Positions 34,385 through 43,675 are shown, counted from the stretch's first letter. The stretch: DNA of 64,000 nucleotides from Acidimicrobiaceae bacterium (GCA_020637235.1 JACJWG010000010.1:105673-169672); one strand, 5' to 3'. Notes: a model not told the origin generated them from the letters alone. Made by a program: numbers and translations.

Positions 34385-34390
34385 ACTGTA
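34385..34390 (-). promoter_or_regulatory. -10 element (TACAGT) for the EthD gene
   Basis: TACAGT on the minus strand ends 7 nt before ATG 34377. It lies back to back with the plus-strand promoter at 34427, in a 64-bp divergent gap. Confidence 0.5.
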
Positions 34391-34426
34391 GGCAGTGGCG
34401 GCACACGGCTCGTCACGGGGCGCGGG

Positions 34427-34432
34427 TACTGT
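34427..34432 (+). promoter_or_regulatory. -10 element (TACTGT) for the HerA-like gene
   Basis: TACTGT ends 9 nt before ATG 34442 with no ribosome site. This supports ATG 34442 over the upstream ATG at 34376. Confidence 0.5.
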
Positions 34433-34441
34433 GCGACGTCG

Positions 34442-36949
34442 ATGGCCGACTTCCTCCTCGGCGGGCAGATCGACCCCGCCTCCAAGCAGCGCACCGAGAC
34501 CGCCACCACCGTGCCGTCGAGCGACTTCACGACGCACGGGGTGATCGTCGGCATGACCGGCTCCGGCAAGACCGGTCTCGGCGTCGTCCTCGTCGAAGAG
34601 GTGCTCCGTGCGGGGGTGCCCGCGCTGTTGATCGACCCGAAGGGCGACCTCACCAACCTGTGCCTCACGTTCCCGTCGCTCGCACCCGCCGACTTCGAGC
34701 CGTGGGTGAACGAGGGCGACGCCTCGAAGGCCGGCCAGAGCGTGGCCGAGTTCGCCGCAGCGCAGGCCGAGTCGTGGACCTCCGGCCTCGCCGGCTGGGG
34801 GCTCACCGGCGCCTCCATCGCCGACCTGCGCGAGCGCGTCGACTTCACGATCTACACCCCCGGATCGGCCGGCGGCGTCGGCGTGAACATCGTCGGCTCG
34901 CTGCAGGCGCCGGCCGACCTGTCCGACCACGAGACCGTCGGCGACGAGATCGAGGGGTACGTGAGCGGCCTGCTCGGCCTCGTCGGCATCGACGCCGATC
35001 CACTGTCGAGCCGCGAACACATCCTGCTGTCCAACCTGATCATGAACGAGTGGTCGAACGGCCGCAGCCTCGACCTGCCCACGCTCGTCGGCATGGCGCT
35101 CACCCCGCCGATCCGCAAGCTCGGGGTGTTCGAGCTCGACTCGTTCTTCCCGCCGAAGGACCGCACCGCGTTCGCGATGCGACTGAACGGCTTGCTCGCC
35201 TCGCCGAGCTTCGCTGCCTGGATGAGCGGCGTGCCGCTCGACATGGAGACGATGCTGCGCACCCCCGACGGCCGGCCGCGGTGCGCGATCGTCACCACCG
35301 CCCACCTGAGCGACGAGGAGCGGCAGTTCGTCACCACGCTCGTGTTGTCGAAGCTGGTCACGTGGATGCGCCGTCAGAGCGGCACCACCGACCTGCGCGC
35401 CCTGCTCTACATGGACGAGGTCGCCGGCTACCTGCCACCCACGGCCGCACCGCCGACGAAGAAGCCGATCATGACCCTGATGAAGCAGGCGCGTGCGTTC
35501 GGGGTGGGTGTGGTGCTGAGCACCCAGAACCCGGTCGACATCGACTACAAGGCGTTGTCGAACGCCGGCACGTGGATGATCGGTCGCCTCCAGACCGACC
35601 GCGACAAGATGCGGCTGCTCGACGGCATGAGCGCGGCATCGGGTGGCGTCGACGTCGCCGCGATCGGCGACACCATCAGCGGCCTCGGCAAGCGCCAGTT
35701 CGTGTTGAAGCGTGCCGGCAAGGACCATCCCGAACTGTTCACCACTCGCTGGGCGATGAGCTACCTGCGCGGCCCGCTCACCCGCGACCAGATCGCCGTG
35801 CTGATGGCCGAGCGCAAGGCCGTCGCCGAGGTGCCCACCCCGCCGGCCGCACCGGCACCGGCACCGGCACCGGCGACGTCCGCCGCGCCGTCGACAGCTG
35901 GGGCGGCCGGGGCCGGCACGTTCGCCCCACCCACCGGACCCGCGGCAGCCGTCCCTGCACCCGGCACGACGCCGGCGCCAGGTCCGCTGCCGGCCTCCCC
36001 CGCGGTCGATCCCGACGCATCGGTGCTCGCCCCCAAGGTCGCCGAGGGGGTGCCCGTCCGATGGATCGACGTCGCTGCACCCTGGCTCGCCGAGGTGGGC
36101 GGCGACGCACGCGGTACCCGGTTGCAGGCCACGGCCGTCGCCCGCATCACCATGCGCTTCGACGACGAGTCGGCCGACCTGGTGCACGACGAGGAGTACG
36201 AGGTGGTGGTCACCCCGCTCGCCGAGCTGCTCGACCTCACTCGCGCCGCCGTCGCCGTCGATCACGACGAACGCGATCTGCGCACCGAGGCACCCGCAGG
36301 CATCAGCTACGTGTTGCCCGAGGCGAAGATCTCGACCAAGGCGTTCTGGACGAAGCTGCAGCGCGATCTCCTCGATCAGATCGTCCGCTCTCGCCAGCTG
36401 GAGCTCGCCGCCAACAAGCAGCTGAAGTTGGTGGCCCGACCGGGCGAGACGTTCGAGGCGTTCGAGGCCCGCTGTCTCGCCGCCGCCGACGAACGCGCCG
36501 ATGCCGAGATCGCGAAGCTGAAGGACACCTACGAGACCCGGTTCCGGCGACTGCGCGATCAGCTCGACACCGCCGAGGACCGCGTCGACGTGCTCCGCGA
36601 AGAGCGTGAGGGCAAGCGCAACGAAGAACTGTTGTCCACCGTCGGCGGTGTGCTCGGCGGCATCTTCGGCGGTCGCCGCCGAGGTGGTGCGCTCGGATCG
36701 CTCAACAAGGCCGCGAGCAAGCGGCGGCAGAGCTCGACGGCCGGTGCGCGGCTCGATGCGGCCGAGGACAAGGTGCAGACGATCAGCGACCAGCTGATCG
36801 AGCTGCAGGGTGACCTCGAGAACGAGGTCACCCGGATCGACGTGCGGTGGGCCACGCTGGCGAAGGAGATCACCACCGTGCAGATCCCGCTCGAGAAGGG
36901 CGATGTGAAACTCACCCAGCTCGTGCTCGGCTGGATGCCGGTCGCCTGA
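34442..36949 (+). CDS. HerA/FtsK-like ATPase with C-terminal coiled coil
   Basis: An 835-residue P-loop ATPase. Walker A is G-M-T-G-S-G-K-T at 37-44 with I-D-P-K-G-D about 25 residues later, a layout seen in HerA/VirB4/FtsK relatives. Walker B is L-L-Y-M-D-E-V-A-G (D325/E326), followed by the sensor-like V-V-L-S-T-Q-N-P. A Pro/Ala linker (about 460-515) leads to a second region ending in long charged helices (about 630-820), interrupted by G-G-V-L-G-G-I-F-G-G-R-R-R-G-G. HerA partners with NurA nuclease in archaea, but no nuclease is adjacent. Probably a DNA-pumping or membrane-complex motor of unknown role. Confidence 0.85.
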   Translation: MADFLLGGQIDPASKQRTETATTVPSSDFTTHGVIVGMTGSGKTGLGVVLVEEVLRAGVPALLIDPKGDLTNLCLTFPSLAPADFEPWVNEGDASKAGQSVAEFAAAQAESWTSGLAGWGLTGASIADLRERVDFTIYTPGSAGGVGVNIVGSLQAPADLSDHETVGDEIEGYVSGLLGLVGIDADPLSSREHILLSNLIMNEWSNGRSLDLPTLVGMALTPPIRKLGVFELDSFFPPKDRTAFAMRLNGLLASPSFAAWMSGVPLDMETMLRTPDGRPRCAIVTTAHLSDEERQFVTTLVLSKLVTWMRRQSGTTDLRALLYMDEVAGYLPPTAAPPTKKPIMTLMKQARAFGVGVVLSTQNPVDIDYKALSNAGTWMIGRLQTDRDKMRLLDGMSAASGGVDVAAIGDTISGLGKRQFVLKRAGKDHPELFTTRWAMSYLRGPLTRDQIAVLMAERKAVAEVPTPPAAPAPAPAPATSAAPSTAGAAGAGTFAPPTGPAAAVPAPGTTPAPGPLPASPAVDPDASVLAPKVAEGVPVRWIDVAAPWLAEVGGDARGTRLQATAVARITMRFDDESADLVHDEEYEVVVTPLAELLDLTRAAVAVDHDERDLRTEAPAGISYVLPEAKISTKAFWTKLQRDLLDQIVRSRQLELAANKQLKLVARPGETFEAFEARCLAAADERADAEIAKLKDTYETRFRRLRDQLDTAEDRVDVLREEREGKRNEELLSTVGGVLGGIFGGRRRGGALGSLNKAASKRRQSSTAGARLDAAEDKVQTISDQLIELQGDLENEVTRIDVRWATLAKEITTVQIPLEKGDVKLTQLVLGWMPVA

Positions 36950-36951
36950 CG

Positions 36952-36978
36952 GCACGGTCCGCCCACAGGCGGACGTGC
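36952..36978. terminator. Hairpin between convergent HerA-like and DUF2461 genes
   Basis: GTCCGCC (36957-36963) pairs with GGCGGAC (36968-36974) around CACA; after a one-base bulge GCAC pairs with GTGC. It fills the whole gap between the two stop codons. Confidence 0.6.
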
Positions 36979-37644
36979 TCACCAGCGTTCGGCGTCCTCC
37001 GGGGCCAGCGTGCTCGGACCGACGTGGGCGTCGAGCCAGGCGTTCATGTCGGCACAGGCGTCCCAGGCGCCGCGCACACGGTCCACCACCTGCCGGGTGT
37101 GCATCCACTTCGCGACGGGCCAGCTGCGCATCGCCATCAGTCCCTTGCGGCGCAGGAGCACGATGCGCGGATGATCCTTCGGGTAGCCCCTCGGCGCGGT
37201 CTTCAACTCGCTGATCGCCCCGATCCGGTGGCCGCCCGCGGCGAGGGCGGCGACGATGCGTTCGATCTCCCCGCCGGTCGCGTCGAGGTCGACGGCTCGC
37301 CGGAAGCGCTCGAGCTGATCCGACGCCATCGCGTAGTACCCGGCTCCCACCATCAACCCCTCGGCCGAGATCTGCACGTAGAACCCGGCGCCGCCCTCGC
37401 TCTCGCCGAACGCCCCCTGGTGCTCCTTGTAGGGCGGCTTGTTCTTCGCGAAGCGCACGTCGTTGTACGGCCGGAACACGTGGAACGGACCATGGTCGGC
37501 GAGCTCGCCCAGCAGGTCGTCCAGCGGGCCGCGCACCGACTCGACGTGAACGGACTTGTTCGCCAGCCAGTACGACCGCGAATTGTCGGCGTGCAGCCCG
37601 TCGTAGAACGAGAACGCCGACGGGGGGAAGCCACGGAACGTCAC
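36979..37644 (-). CDS. DUF2461-family protein
   Basis: A 221-residue DUF2461 protein (TIGR02453 type). Typical segments are F-R-G-F-P-P-S-A-F-S-F-Y-D-G-L, N-S-R-S-Y-W-L, F-R-P-Y-N-D-V-R-F-A-K-N-K-P-P-Y-K-E-H and a long C-terminal helix. The biochemical function is unknown. The start is GTG 37644; the frame continues upstream through the antisense strand of the tRNA gene, which cannot be coding. Confidence 0.9.
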   Translation of the reverse strand: MTFRGFPPSAFSFYDGLHADNSRSYWLANKSVHVESVRGPLDDLLGELADHGPFHVFRPYNDVRFAKNKPPYKEHQGAFGESEGGAGFYVQISAEGLMVGAGYYAMASDQLERFRRAVDLDATGGEIERIVAALAAGGHRIGAISELKTAPRGYPKDHPRIVLLRRKGLMAMRSWPVAKWMHTRQVVDRVRGAWDACADMNAWLDAHVGPSTLAPEDAERW

Positions 37645-37687
37645 GGTCGGCAGTCTGCCACCCGCGGTGGCGGTGCCGGACGGCGGA

Positions 37688-37693
37688 TAGCGT
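37688..37693 (+). promoter_or_regulatory. -10 element (TAGCGT) for tRNA-Leu
   Basis: TAGCGT lies 10 nt before the mature tRNA 5' end, so the primary transcript has only a few extra nucleotides for RNase P to remove. Confidence 0.45.
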
Positions 37694-37703
37694 GCGGGCA
37701 GAC

Positions 37704-37784
37704 GCGGGCGTGGCGAAATGGCAGACGCGCGAGGTTTAGGTCCTCGTTCCGGAAGGAGTGTGGGTTCGACTCCCACCGCCCGCA
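37704..37784 (+). tRNA. tRNA-Leu (anticodon TAG)
   Basis: The acceptor arms GCGGGCG and CGCCCGC pair fully, with discriminator A at 37784. The D arm is followed by the anticodon arm CGAGG-TTTAGGT-CCTCG (anticodon TAG, reading CUA/CUN), a long variable arm typical of class II tRNAs, and the T arm TGGG-TTCGACT-CCCA. The 3' CCA is not fully encoded. The minus-strand membrane-protein gene ends inside it, its stop lying opposite the anticodon loop. Confidence 0.95.
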
Positions 37785-38620
37785 CCCTCGGCGCCGACGG
37801 CGTCCCCGAACCAGGTGAGCGCGCGGCGCGCCGCGAGGGTGGCGGCGATCGTCGCCACGCCGAGCACCACGATCAACAGGCGCACCAACCACAGGTCGAC
37901 GCCGGAGCGGTCGAGCGCGCGTTCGGCCCGCTCGGCGAGGTCGACCGAGAGGAGCTGCACCTCGTCGAGCCTGGCGCGGGCGTCGTCGATGCTGCGTGCG
38001 AGACGATCGAGGTCGGTGGCGATGGTCGCGAGCGTCGCCGTGGCCGCGTCCAGGTCGGACGCCGTGCCGGCCAGCTGATCGCCGAGACTCCGCAGCTGAT
38101 CCGGCACCGGTTCGAGCCCGTCGGCCAACACACGCAGGTCTTCGGCCAGCGAGTCGGAGTCGCCCGGGATGAACCGCTCGATGGCCTCCACCAACCCGGC
38201 GAGGCGGTCGGCGATGCTGCTCGTGCCGGAGACCGCGTCGGCGATGTTCGTGCCGAGCGCGGCGCCGAGCTCGTCGGCCGTCGCGGCACCGTCGACGAGG
38301 AGGCCGCGTGCTTCGTCGATCGACGTCGCCGAGGTGTCGGCCAGCGTGGTGAGGTCGTCGGCGAGCCCCTCGGCCGTGGCGGCACCGAGCGCAGCGGCAT
38401 CGGCCCCCTCGGCAGTGACCTCCAGCCCGTCGCGGTAGGTGGCCCCGACACGCTGGGTGATCGCGAGCCCGAGCACCGTGGCGACGGCGGCGAGTACCGC
38501 CACCACCGCCAACAGCCGGCGCACCCGATCGACACCGCGGCCGGGCAGTGTGGGGTCAGCGGCGGCGGTCGGCGTCGTCGATGGGGAGGTCGTCGGTCGG
38601 GAGGGCGGCACGTCCGGCAT
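37736..38620 (-). CDS. Two-span membrane protein with coiled-coil periplasmic region, unknown function
   Basis: A 294-residue protein with membrane segments at about 36-55 and 245-267, flanking a mostly helical region rich in Ala, Asp, Leu and Thr with heptad-like spacing, probably a coiled coil outside the membrane. I do not recognise a family. The proposed ATG 38620 overlaps the end of the GGDEF/EAL gene by 65 bp; a later in-frame GTG just before the first span is an alternative. The last about 15 codons read antisense through the tRNA-Leu gene and the stop lies opposite its anticodon loop, so the natural C-terminus is constrained by RNA, not protein. Confidence 0.7.
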   Translation of the reverse strand: MPDVPPSRPTTSPSTTPTAAADPTLPGRGVDRVRRLLAVVAVLAAVATVLGLAITQRVGATYRDGLEVTAEGADAAALGAATAEGLADDLTTLADTSATSIDEARGLLVDGAATADELGAALGTNIADAVSGTSSIADRLAGLVEAIERFIPGDSDSLAEDLRVLADGLEPVPDQLRSLGDQLAGTASDLDAATATLATIATDLDRLARSIDDARARLDEVQLLSVDLAERAERALDRSGVDLWLVRLLIVVLGVATIAATLAARRALTWFGDAVGAEGAGGGSRTHTPSGTRT

Positions 38621-41585
38621 GTACCGCCACTGTAGGCAGCAGCCGCGACAGCGTGCTCCAGCCGTGGTCGGGCGCGAACAGCACTCGCTCGGTGTCGTCC
38701 ACCGGCAGCGGGCGACCGAGCAGGAACCCCTGCGCCCGGGTGCAGCCCTTCTCGATCACGAACGCCAGTTGCTCGGGTGTCTCCACACCCTCCGCGACGA
38801 CGTGCACGCCGAGCACCCGACCGAAGTTCACCATCGCGTCGATCGCCGTGGCGTCGAGCCCGTCGGGACCGGCCCCGGCCACGAAGCTGCGGTCGACCTT
38901 GATCACGTCGACCTGCAGCTGGCGGAGGTACGCCATCGACGAAAAGCCCGTGCCGAAGTCGTCGACGGCGACGGTGACGCCCATGGCTCGCACGGTTTCG
39001 AGCACCAAGCGGGCCGGCTCCAGATCGGCGAGGAGCTGGGTCTCGGTGAGTTCGAGCTCGAGCAGGCGCGGATCGGCACCGGACACGCTGAGCGCCTCGA
39101 CGAGATCGCCGATCAGGTCGCCGTCGATGAGGTGCCGACCCGAGAGGTTGACCGCGATCCGCATCGTGCAGGACGGGTCGTGGTCGCGCCACGCCGCGAT
39201 CCGGTCGCACGCCTGTCCGAGCATCGAGCGGGTGAGGTCGATGATCAGCGAGGAACTCTCCGCGATGGCGACGAACTCCGACGGCTGCACGTAGCCGATG
39301 CCGGGCCGCTCCCACCGCGCCAGCGCCTCGGCGCCGACCGGCCGCCCGGTGGTCAGGTCCCACACGGGCTGGAGATGCATCTCCAGGTCGCCGCGACCGA
39401 TGGCCTCGCGCATCGCCAGCTCCATCTCGGCTCGCCGTTCGACACGCGCCTGGAACTCCTGGTCGAACACCTCCACGCGGGCCCGCCCGAGATCCTTGGC
39501 GTGGTACACGGCCGCATCGGCACGGTGGATCACGTCGAGCGGGGCGTCGCCGGGCAACATCGTCGCGACGCCGATGCTCGCCGAGATACCGAACAGCGAG
39601 TCGTCGAACTCGTAGGGCTGCTCCACGCGCTCGATCAGACGTCGCCCGAGGCGCACGACCGCGTGTTCGTCGGGCAGATCGTCGACGACCACCACGAACT
39701 CGTCCCCGCCCAACCGGGCCACCATGCCGCCGGCGCGGATCTCGGTCTGGAGCCGCCGGGCGATCTCGACGAGCACCAGATCGCCGACCCCGTGGCCCTT
39801 GGTGTCGTTCACGCTCTTGAACCCGTCGACGTCGATGAACAGCACCGAGGTGGGACGTCCGGCGTCGGACAGCTGGGCGAGCCGCTCCAACACCGCGAAC
39901 CGGTTGGGCAACCCCGTCAGTGCATCGGAGCGGGCCTGGTGCGCGAGGCGGCGCTCGAACTCCTTTCGTTCCGTGACCTCCTCGGCGATCACGGTGCGCA
40001 TCGGGCCGCCGGTGGTGGTGACGTCGGTGTGCTCGACGTCGAGCCACACGTGGGAACCGTCGGCGCGACGCACCTCGCACTCACCGCGCGACGCGCTGAT
40101 CCACTCGCCGAGTCGGCGACCGAGTTGCGCGTCGGCCGGCACGCCGAGTGCCCGGGCCGCCGCCCCGTTCGCCGAGGTGATCCGACCGGCCTCGTCGATG
40201 GTCCAGATCGAGAACGACGCGTGTGACACGATCGCCGAGGCCCGTTCCTCGCTGGCCTGCAACTGCGCCGTCATGCCGGTGAGCCGATCGACCGACGTCC
40301 GGATCGACGACCCGAGACGCCCCGGCGACTCCTCGGCCAGGCTCGGATCGTCGAGACGGCCGGCCGCGAGCGCCGCGGCCTGGCGATCGACCTGACGGAG
40401 CGCAGCGAGCATCGCGTTCATGGTGGCGGTGAGCGACCGGAGCACGCTCGGGCCTCGCACCGGCAACGGCGCGAGCGCCAACTCGCCGTGACCGATGGCT
40501 GCCGCACGGCGCCCCAGCGCCAGCAGCGGCCGCAGGATCGAACGAGCGGTGATCGCGACGAGCGCCAACACGAGGGCGACCATCGACACCAACAGCACGG
40601 TGGTCCGCTCGAGGCTGGTGCGGCTCGCGTCGGCACTGGCCTCGACCGTGCTGCGCACCTCACCGTAGTAGTCGTCGGCCCAGGCGCTCAGCGCCTCCAC
40701 CTGGTTCATCTCGCCCAGCACGAGCCCCACCACCGTCCTCGCCCAGTCCGGGCTCAGCATCAACTCGAGGTCCACCTCCTCGGGCACCGGCGTGAGCAGG
40801 TCGGGGGCAGCGCTCACCACCTCGTCGAGGGATGCAGCGGTGCCGGGCGGCAGCAGGTCGCGGAACTGGGCGATCGCCTGCTGGTGCGCTGCGCCGGCTG
40901 CGGCCAACCGTTCGCGGTGGCGACCGGGGTCGACCGACACCGACAGGATCGCATCGGCGAGGTCGCCGGCCGACGCAAGCACCCATGTCAGCGAGGTCGA
41001 CTCGGCGCGATATCGCTTCAGCGTGAGCGGCACGGTGGTCGGGGTGTACGCGAGGCGGGCCGACTCCAGCGCGTCGTCGAGCAGCAGCTCCAGGTGCGAG
41101 AAGGTGGCGTCGATCGTGGTTCGGTCGCCGGCCCGCGCCTCGGTCTGGGCGCGGATGCCCGCGATCTCGGCCCGCACCTCGTCGAGCCCGTCGCCGAGAC
41201 GGCCGGTGCGCTGCAGGGTGAGGTCACCGTCGACGGCCCGCAACGAAGCGAGGGCGTCGTCGAGGCGATCGATGTTGGCCTCGTAGATCGCCTCGTAGTC
41301 GACGCCGGTGAGATCGGCGATCACGCCCCGGTCGACGTCGAACGCGTCCACGGCCGCCAGGCCGACGTGGGCGAGGTGTTCGACGAATCGGGGTGCCGCC
41401 ACCGCGGCGACCCGCTGTTCGAACGCCACCAGTCGTGCCAGGTCCTCGGACGCGTCGACCGCCACCTCCTCCCGCCGGACGTCGCTCCATCCCACCTGCA
41501 CGAGCGCGAACAGCGGCACCAGGCCGACGGCGAGCAGGCGCGCGACCACCGACCCACCCCGTACGCGCCGTTCCCGCCAGCTCAT
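38556..41585 (-). CDS. Membrane sensor with HAMP, PAS, GGDEF and EAL domains
   Basis: A 1009-residue c-di-GMP enzyme. An N-terminal span (about 10-30) and a second near 330-350 enclose a large helical extracytoplasmic sensor. HAMP and PAS-like regions follow, then GGDEF (intact L-G-G-D-E-F near residue 627) and EAL (G-A-E-A-L-A-R-W near 750). EAL catalytic motifs are retained: A-V-N-L-S, L-E-L-T-E-T, V-D-D-F-G-T-G, I-K-V-D-R-S-F-V, V-A-E-G-V-E-T and Q-G-F-L-L-G-R-P. Both cyclase and phosphodiesterase activities are therefore possible. ATG 41585 is chosen because the first span follows directly; the ribosome site is poor. Confidence 0.93.
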   Translation of the reverse strand: MSWRERRVRGGSVVARLLAVGLVPLFALVQVGWSDVRREEVAVDASEDLARLVAFEQRVAAVAAPRFVEHLAHVGLAAVDAFDVDRGVIADLTGVDYEAIYEANIDRLDDALASLRAVDGDLTLQRTGRLGDGLDEVRAEIAGIRAQTEARAGDRTTIDATFSHLELLLDDALESARLAYTPTTVPLTLKRYRAESTSLTWVLASAGDLADAILSVSVDPGRHRERLAAAGAAHQQAIAQFRDLLPPGTAASLDEVVSAAPDLLTPVPEEVDLELMLSPDWARTVVGLVLGEMNQVEALSAWADDYYGEVRSTVEASADASRTSLERTTVLLVSMVALVLALVAITARSILRPLLALGRRAAAIGHGELALAPLPVRGPSVLRSLTATMNAMLAALRQVDRQAAALAAGRLDDPSLAEESPGRLGSSIRTSVDRLTGMTAQLQASEERASAIVSHASFSIWTIDEAGRITSANGAAARALGVPADAQLGRRLGEWISASRGECEVRRADGSHVWLDVEHTDVTTTGGPMRTVIAEEVTERKEFERRLAHQARSDALTGLPNRFAVLERLAQLSDAGRPTSVLFIDVDGFKSVNDTKGHGVGDLVLVEIARRLQTEIRAGGMVARLGGDEFVVVVDDLPDEHAVVRLGRRLIERVEQPYEFDDSLFGISASIGVATMLPGDAPLDVIHRADAAVYHAKDLGRARVEVFDQEFQARVERRAEMELAMREAIGRGDLEMHLQPVWDLTTGRPVGAEALARWERPGIGYVQPSEFVAIAESSSLIIDLTRSMLGQACDRIAAWRDHDPSCTMRIAVNLSGRHLIDGDLIGDLVEALSVSGADPRLLELELTETQLLADLEPARLVLETVRAMGVTVAVDDFGTGFSSMAYLRQLQVDVIKVDRSFVAGAGPDGLDATAIDAMVNFGRVLGVHVVAEGVETPEQLAFVIEKGCTRAQGFLLGRPLPVDDTERVLFAPDHGWSTLSRLLPTVAVHAGRAALPTDDLPIDDADRRR

Positions 41586-41660
41586 CGCCAGGTGATATCG
41601 GCCTGTGCACCCCCGGAGTTGAGGGGGAAGACCCCCTGTCGGGTGGGACGCGTGCCGGGA

Positions 41661-41666
41661 TAGGGT
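41661..41666 (+). promoter_or_regulatory. -10 element (TAGGGT) for the D-amino-acid aldolase gene
   Basis: TAGGGT ends 9 nt before ATG 41676, no ribosome site. It is divergent from the GGDEF/EAL gene 90 bp away. Confidence 0.5.
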
Positions 41667-41675
41667 CGGCGCCAC

Positions 41676-42707
41676 ATGCGCGTGCAGGACCTCTCGACCC
41701 CGGCTGTCGTCGTCGACGTCGACGTGCTCGATGCCAACCTCCGCACCATGGCGGCCGTCCACCCCGGGCCGGCGCTGCGTCCACACGTGAAGGCGCACAA
41801 GTGCACGGCGCTGGCGGCGGCGCAGGCTGCGATCGGTCATCGGAGTTTCACCTGCGCCACGGTGCGCGAGGTGGTGGGCATGGCGGCCGCCGGCCTCGGC
41901 CACGACCTGCTGCTGGCGAACGAGGTGGTCGATGCCGGCCGGCTGCGCTCGATGGTCGATGCCGCCGTGCGCCACGACGCGCGCGTCACCGTCGCCGTCG
42001 ATTCCGTCGCCACGATCGAGGCCGCGGCCGCTGCCGGGGTGACCGAGGTGCTCGTCGACGTCGACGTCGGACTGCCACGGTGTGGGTGCGCGGTGGCCGA
42101 TGCGGGCCACGTCGCCGATCTCGCCCGGGCCCGCGGCCTGCAGGTGCGCGGCGTGATGGGCTACGAGGGCCACCTGATGGCGCTCGACGACCCGGTCGCC
42201 CAGCGCGATCGTGTCGACGAGGCGATGGCCCTGCTCGTCGCGGCGCACGCCGACGTGGGCGGCGACGTGATCAGCGCGGGCGGCACCGGCACGCACCACC
42301 TGCACCGCACCGTCGGGCACCCCGGCGGTGCGCCGGGCGTCACCGAGGTGCAGGCCGGCAGCTATGCGCTCATGGACAGCCACTACGCCGCCCGCGGCCA
42401 TCCGTTCGGTCTCGCGTGCCACGTGCTCGGCACCGTGGTGTCGGTGTCGTCGCGCCACGCGGTGGCCGACGTCGGGTTGAAGGCGATGGGCATGGACCAC
42501 GGCAACCCCACCACCGGCGCGGGCGCCGTGTGGTTCCTCTCCGACGAGCACGTCACGTTCGCGCCGACGCGGCCGGTCGCCGTCGGCGAACGCGTCGCGT
42601 TCGTGCCGGCGCACATCGACCCGACGCTCGCGATGCACGAGGCCATCTGGCTGGTCCGCGGCGACGAGGTGCTCGATCGATGGCCGATCGACCTGCGTCA
42701 CTGGTGA
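41676..42707 (+). CDS. D-threonine aldolase/DSD1-family PLP enzyme
   Basis: A 343-residue fold-type III PLP enzyme related to D-threonine aldolase, 3-hydroxy-D-aspartate aldolase and D-serine dehydratase. The Schiff-base lysine is K39 in R-P-H-V-K-A-H-K-C. The metal ligands are H313 and D315 in P-A-H-I-D-P-T; an H-x-D pair is typical of Mn-type aldolases, whereas DSD1 has H-x-C. It would split beta-hydroxy-D-amino acids to glycine (or an amino acid) and an aldehyde. Its stop overlaps the next gene (GTGA). Confidence 0.88.
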   Translation: MRVQDLSTPAVVVDVDVLDANLRTMAAVHPGPALRPHVKAHKCTALAAAQAAIGHRSFTCATVREVVGMAAAGLGHDLLLANEVVDAGRLRSMVDAAVRHDARVTVAVDSVATIEAAAAAGVTEVLVDVDVGLPRCGCAVADAGHVADLARARGLQVRGVMGYEGHLMALDDPVAQRDRVDEAMALLVAAHADVGGDVISAGGTGTHHLHRTVGHPGGAPGVTEVQAGSYALMDSHYAARGHPFGLACHVLGTVVSVSSRHAVADVGLKAMGMDHGNPTTGAGAVWFLSDEHVTFAPTRPVAVGERVAFVPAHIDPTLAMHEAIWLVRGDEVLDRWPIDLRHW

Positions 42708-43672
42708 CCCGTCTCGGCGAACGCGCCGGTCGCGCGGCCACCGCTGCCGTGGCGCTGGTGGTGCTCAGCCAGGTGGTCGGGTTCAGCTGGATCCCAGTGC
42801 TGTGGGCGGTGCAGTCGTTCACGCCGTACGTGCTCGCGCCGTCGATCGCCGTGGGTGTGCTCGCCGCCCGGCATCGGCGCTGGCCGATCGCCGGCGTGCA
42901 CGGCGCATCGGTCGTGTGCCTGATCTGGCTGGCCGCGCCGGTGATGTGGCCCGATGCGCCACCCGCCGTCGGCGCCGACGCACCCCGACTCACCATCGCA
43001 CAGGGCAACGTGTTCTACTCGAACCCGTCACCGGGCGAGGCGCTCGATGCGCTGTTCGCCACCGGCGCCGACGTCGTGGCGATCACCGAGTACTCCGAGG
43101 CGGCAGCCGCACTGGCGGCCGGCGACGGGGCGGCTGCGCGCTACCCGTACCTCGCCGCCAACGCCGACCTCACCAGGGCCGGGGTGGCGTTGTTCAGCCG
43201 GTATCCCATCGAGCAGATCGAGCTCGGACCGATCGGCCGGAGTCAAGGGGTCGTGGCCGTCCTCGACGTGGCGGGCCGGTCCGTCCGGCTGGCCGTCGTG
43301 CATCCCCAGCCCGGCACCAGCGGTCGCGGGTTGTCCACCTGGAGCGACGACCTGGCCACGATCGCCGACCGGTTCGTGCCGGACGACACGACCTTCGACG
43401 CGAGCGTGCTCGTGGGCGACTTCAACGCCACGCGCTGGCACCCGGCCTTTCGCGACCTGCTCGACCGCGGCTGGACCGATGCGCACGAACAGATCGGCCA
43501 GGGGTGGTCGGCTTCCTGGCCGAACGATCGGGTGTGGCCGCCGATGGTGCGCATCGACCACGCGCTCGTCGACCGTGGCGCCGTCGCGCTGGCGGCTCGC
43601 AACCTCACCCTCGCCGGCAGCGACCACGCCGGCTTCGTGGTCGAGCTCGGGCTGGTGTCGCGCACAGGGTGA
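42704..43672 (+). CDS. Membrane-anchored endonuclease/exonuclease/phosphatase-family protein
   Basis: A 322-residue protein with about three N-terminal hydrophobic segments (about 10-90) and a C-terminal EEP fold. Active-site elements are I-A-Q-G-N-V, A-I-T-E-Y-S-E, L-V-G-D-F-N-A-T and I-D-H-A-L with a final S-D-H-A-G. The family includes nucleases, lipid and sugar phosphatases; here the catalytic domain is probably outside the membrane. The GTG at 42704 overlaps the upstream stop as GTGA; an ATG at 42680 would overlap by 28 bp and add 8 residues. Confidence 0.85.
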   Translation: MTRLGERAGRAATAAVALVVLSQVVGFSWIPVLWAVQSFTPYVLAPSIAVGVLAARHRRWPIAGVHGASVVCLIWLAAPVMWPDAPPAVGADAPRLTIAQGNVFYSNPSPGEALDALFATGADVVAITEYSEAAAALAAGDGAAARYPYLAANADLTRAGVALFSRYPIEQIELGPIGRSQGVVAVLDVAGRSVRLAVVHPQPGTSGRGLSTWSDDLATIADRFVPDDTTFDASVLVGDFNATRWHPAFRDLLDRGWTDAHEQIGQGWSASWPNDRVWPPMVRIDHALVDRGAVALAARNLTLAGSDHAGFVVELGLVSRTG

Positions 43673-43675
43673 GCG

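Noticed and set aside
34106..37108. 1000-codon minus-strand frame across the HerA-like gene
   Set aside because: No recognisable motifs; the plus strand has Walker A and B.
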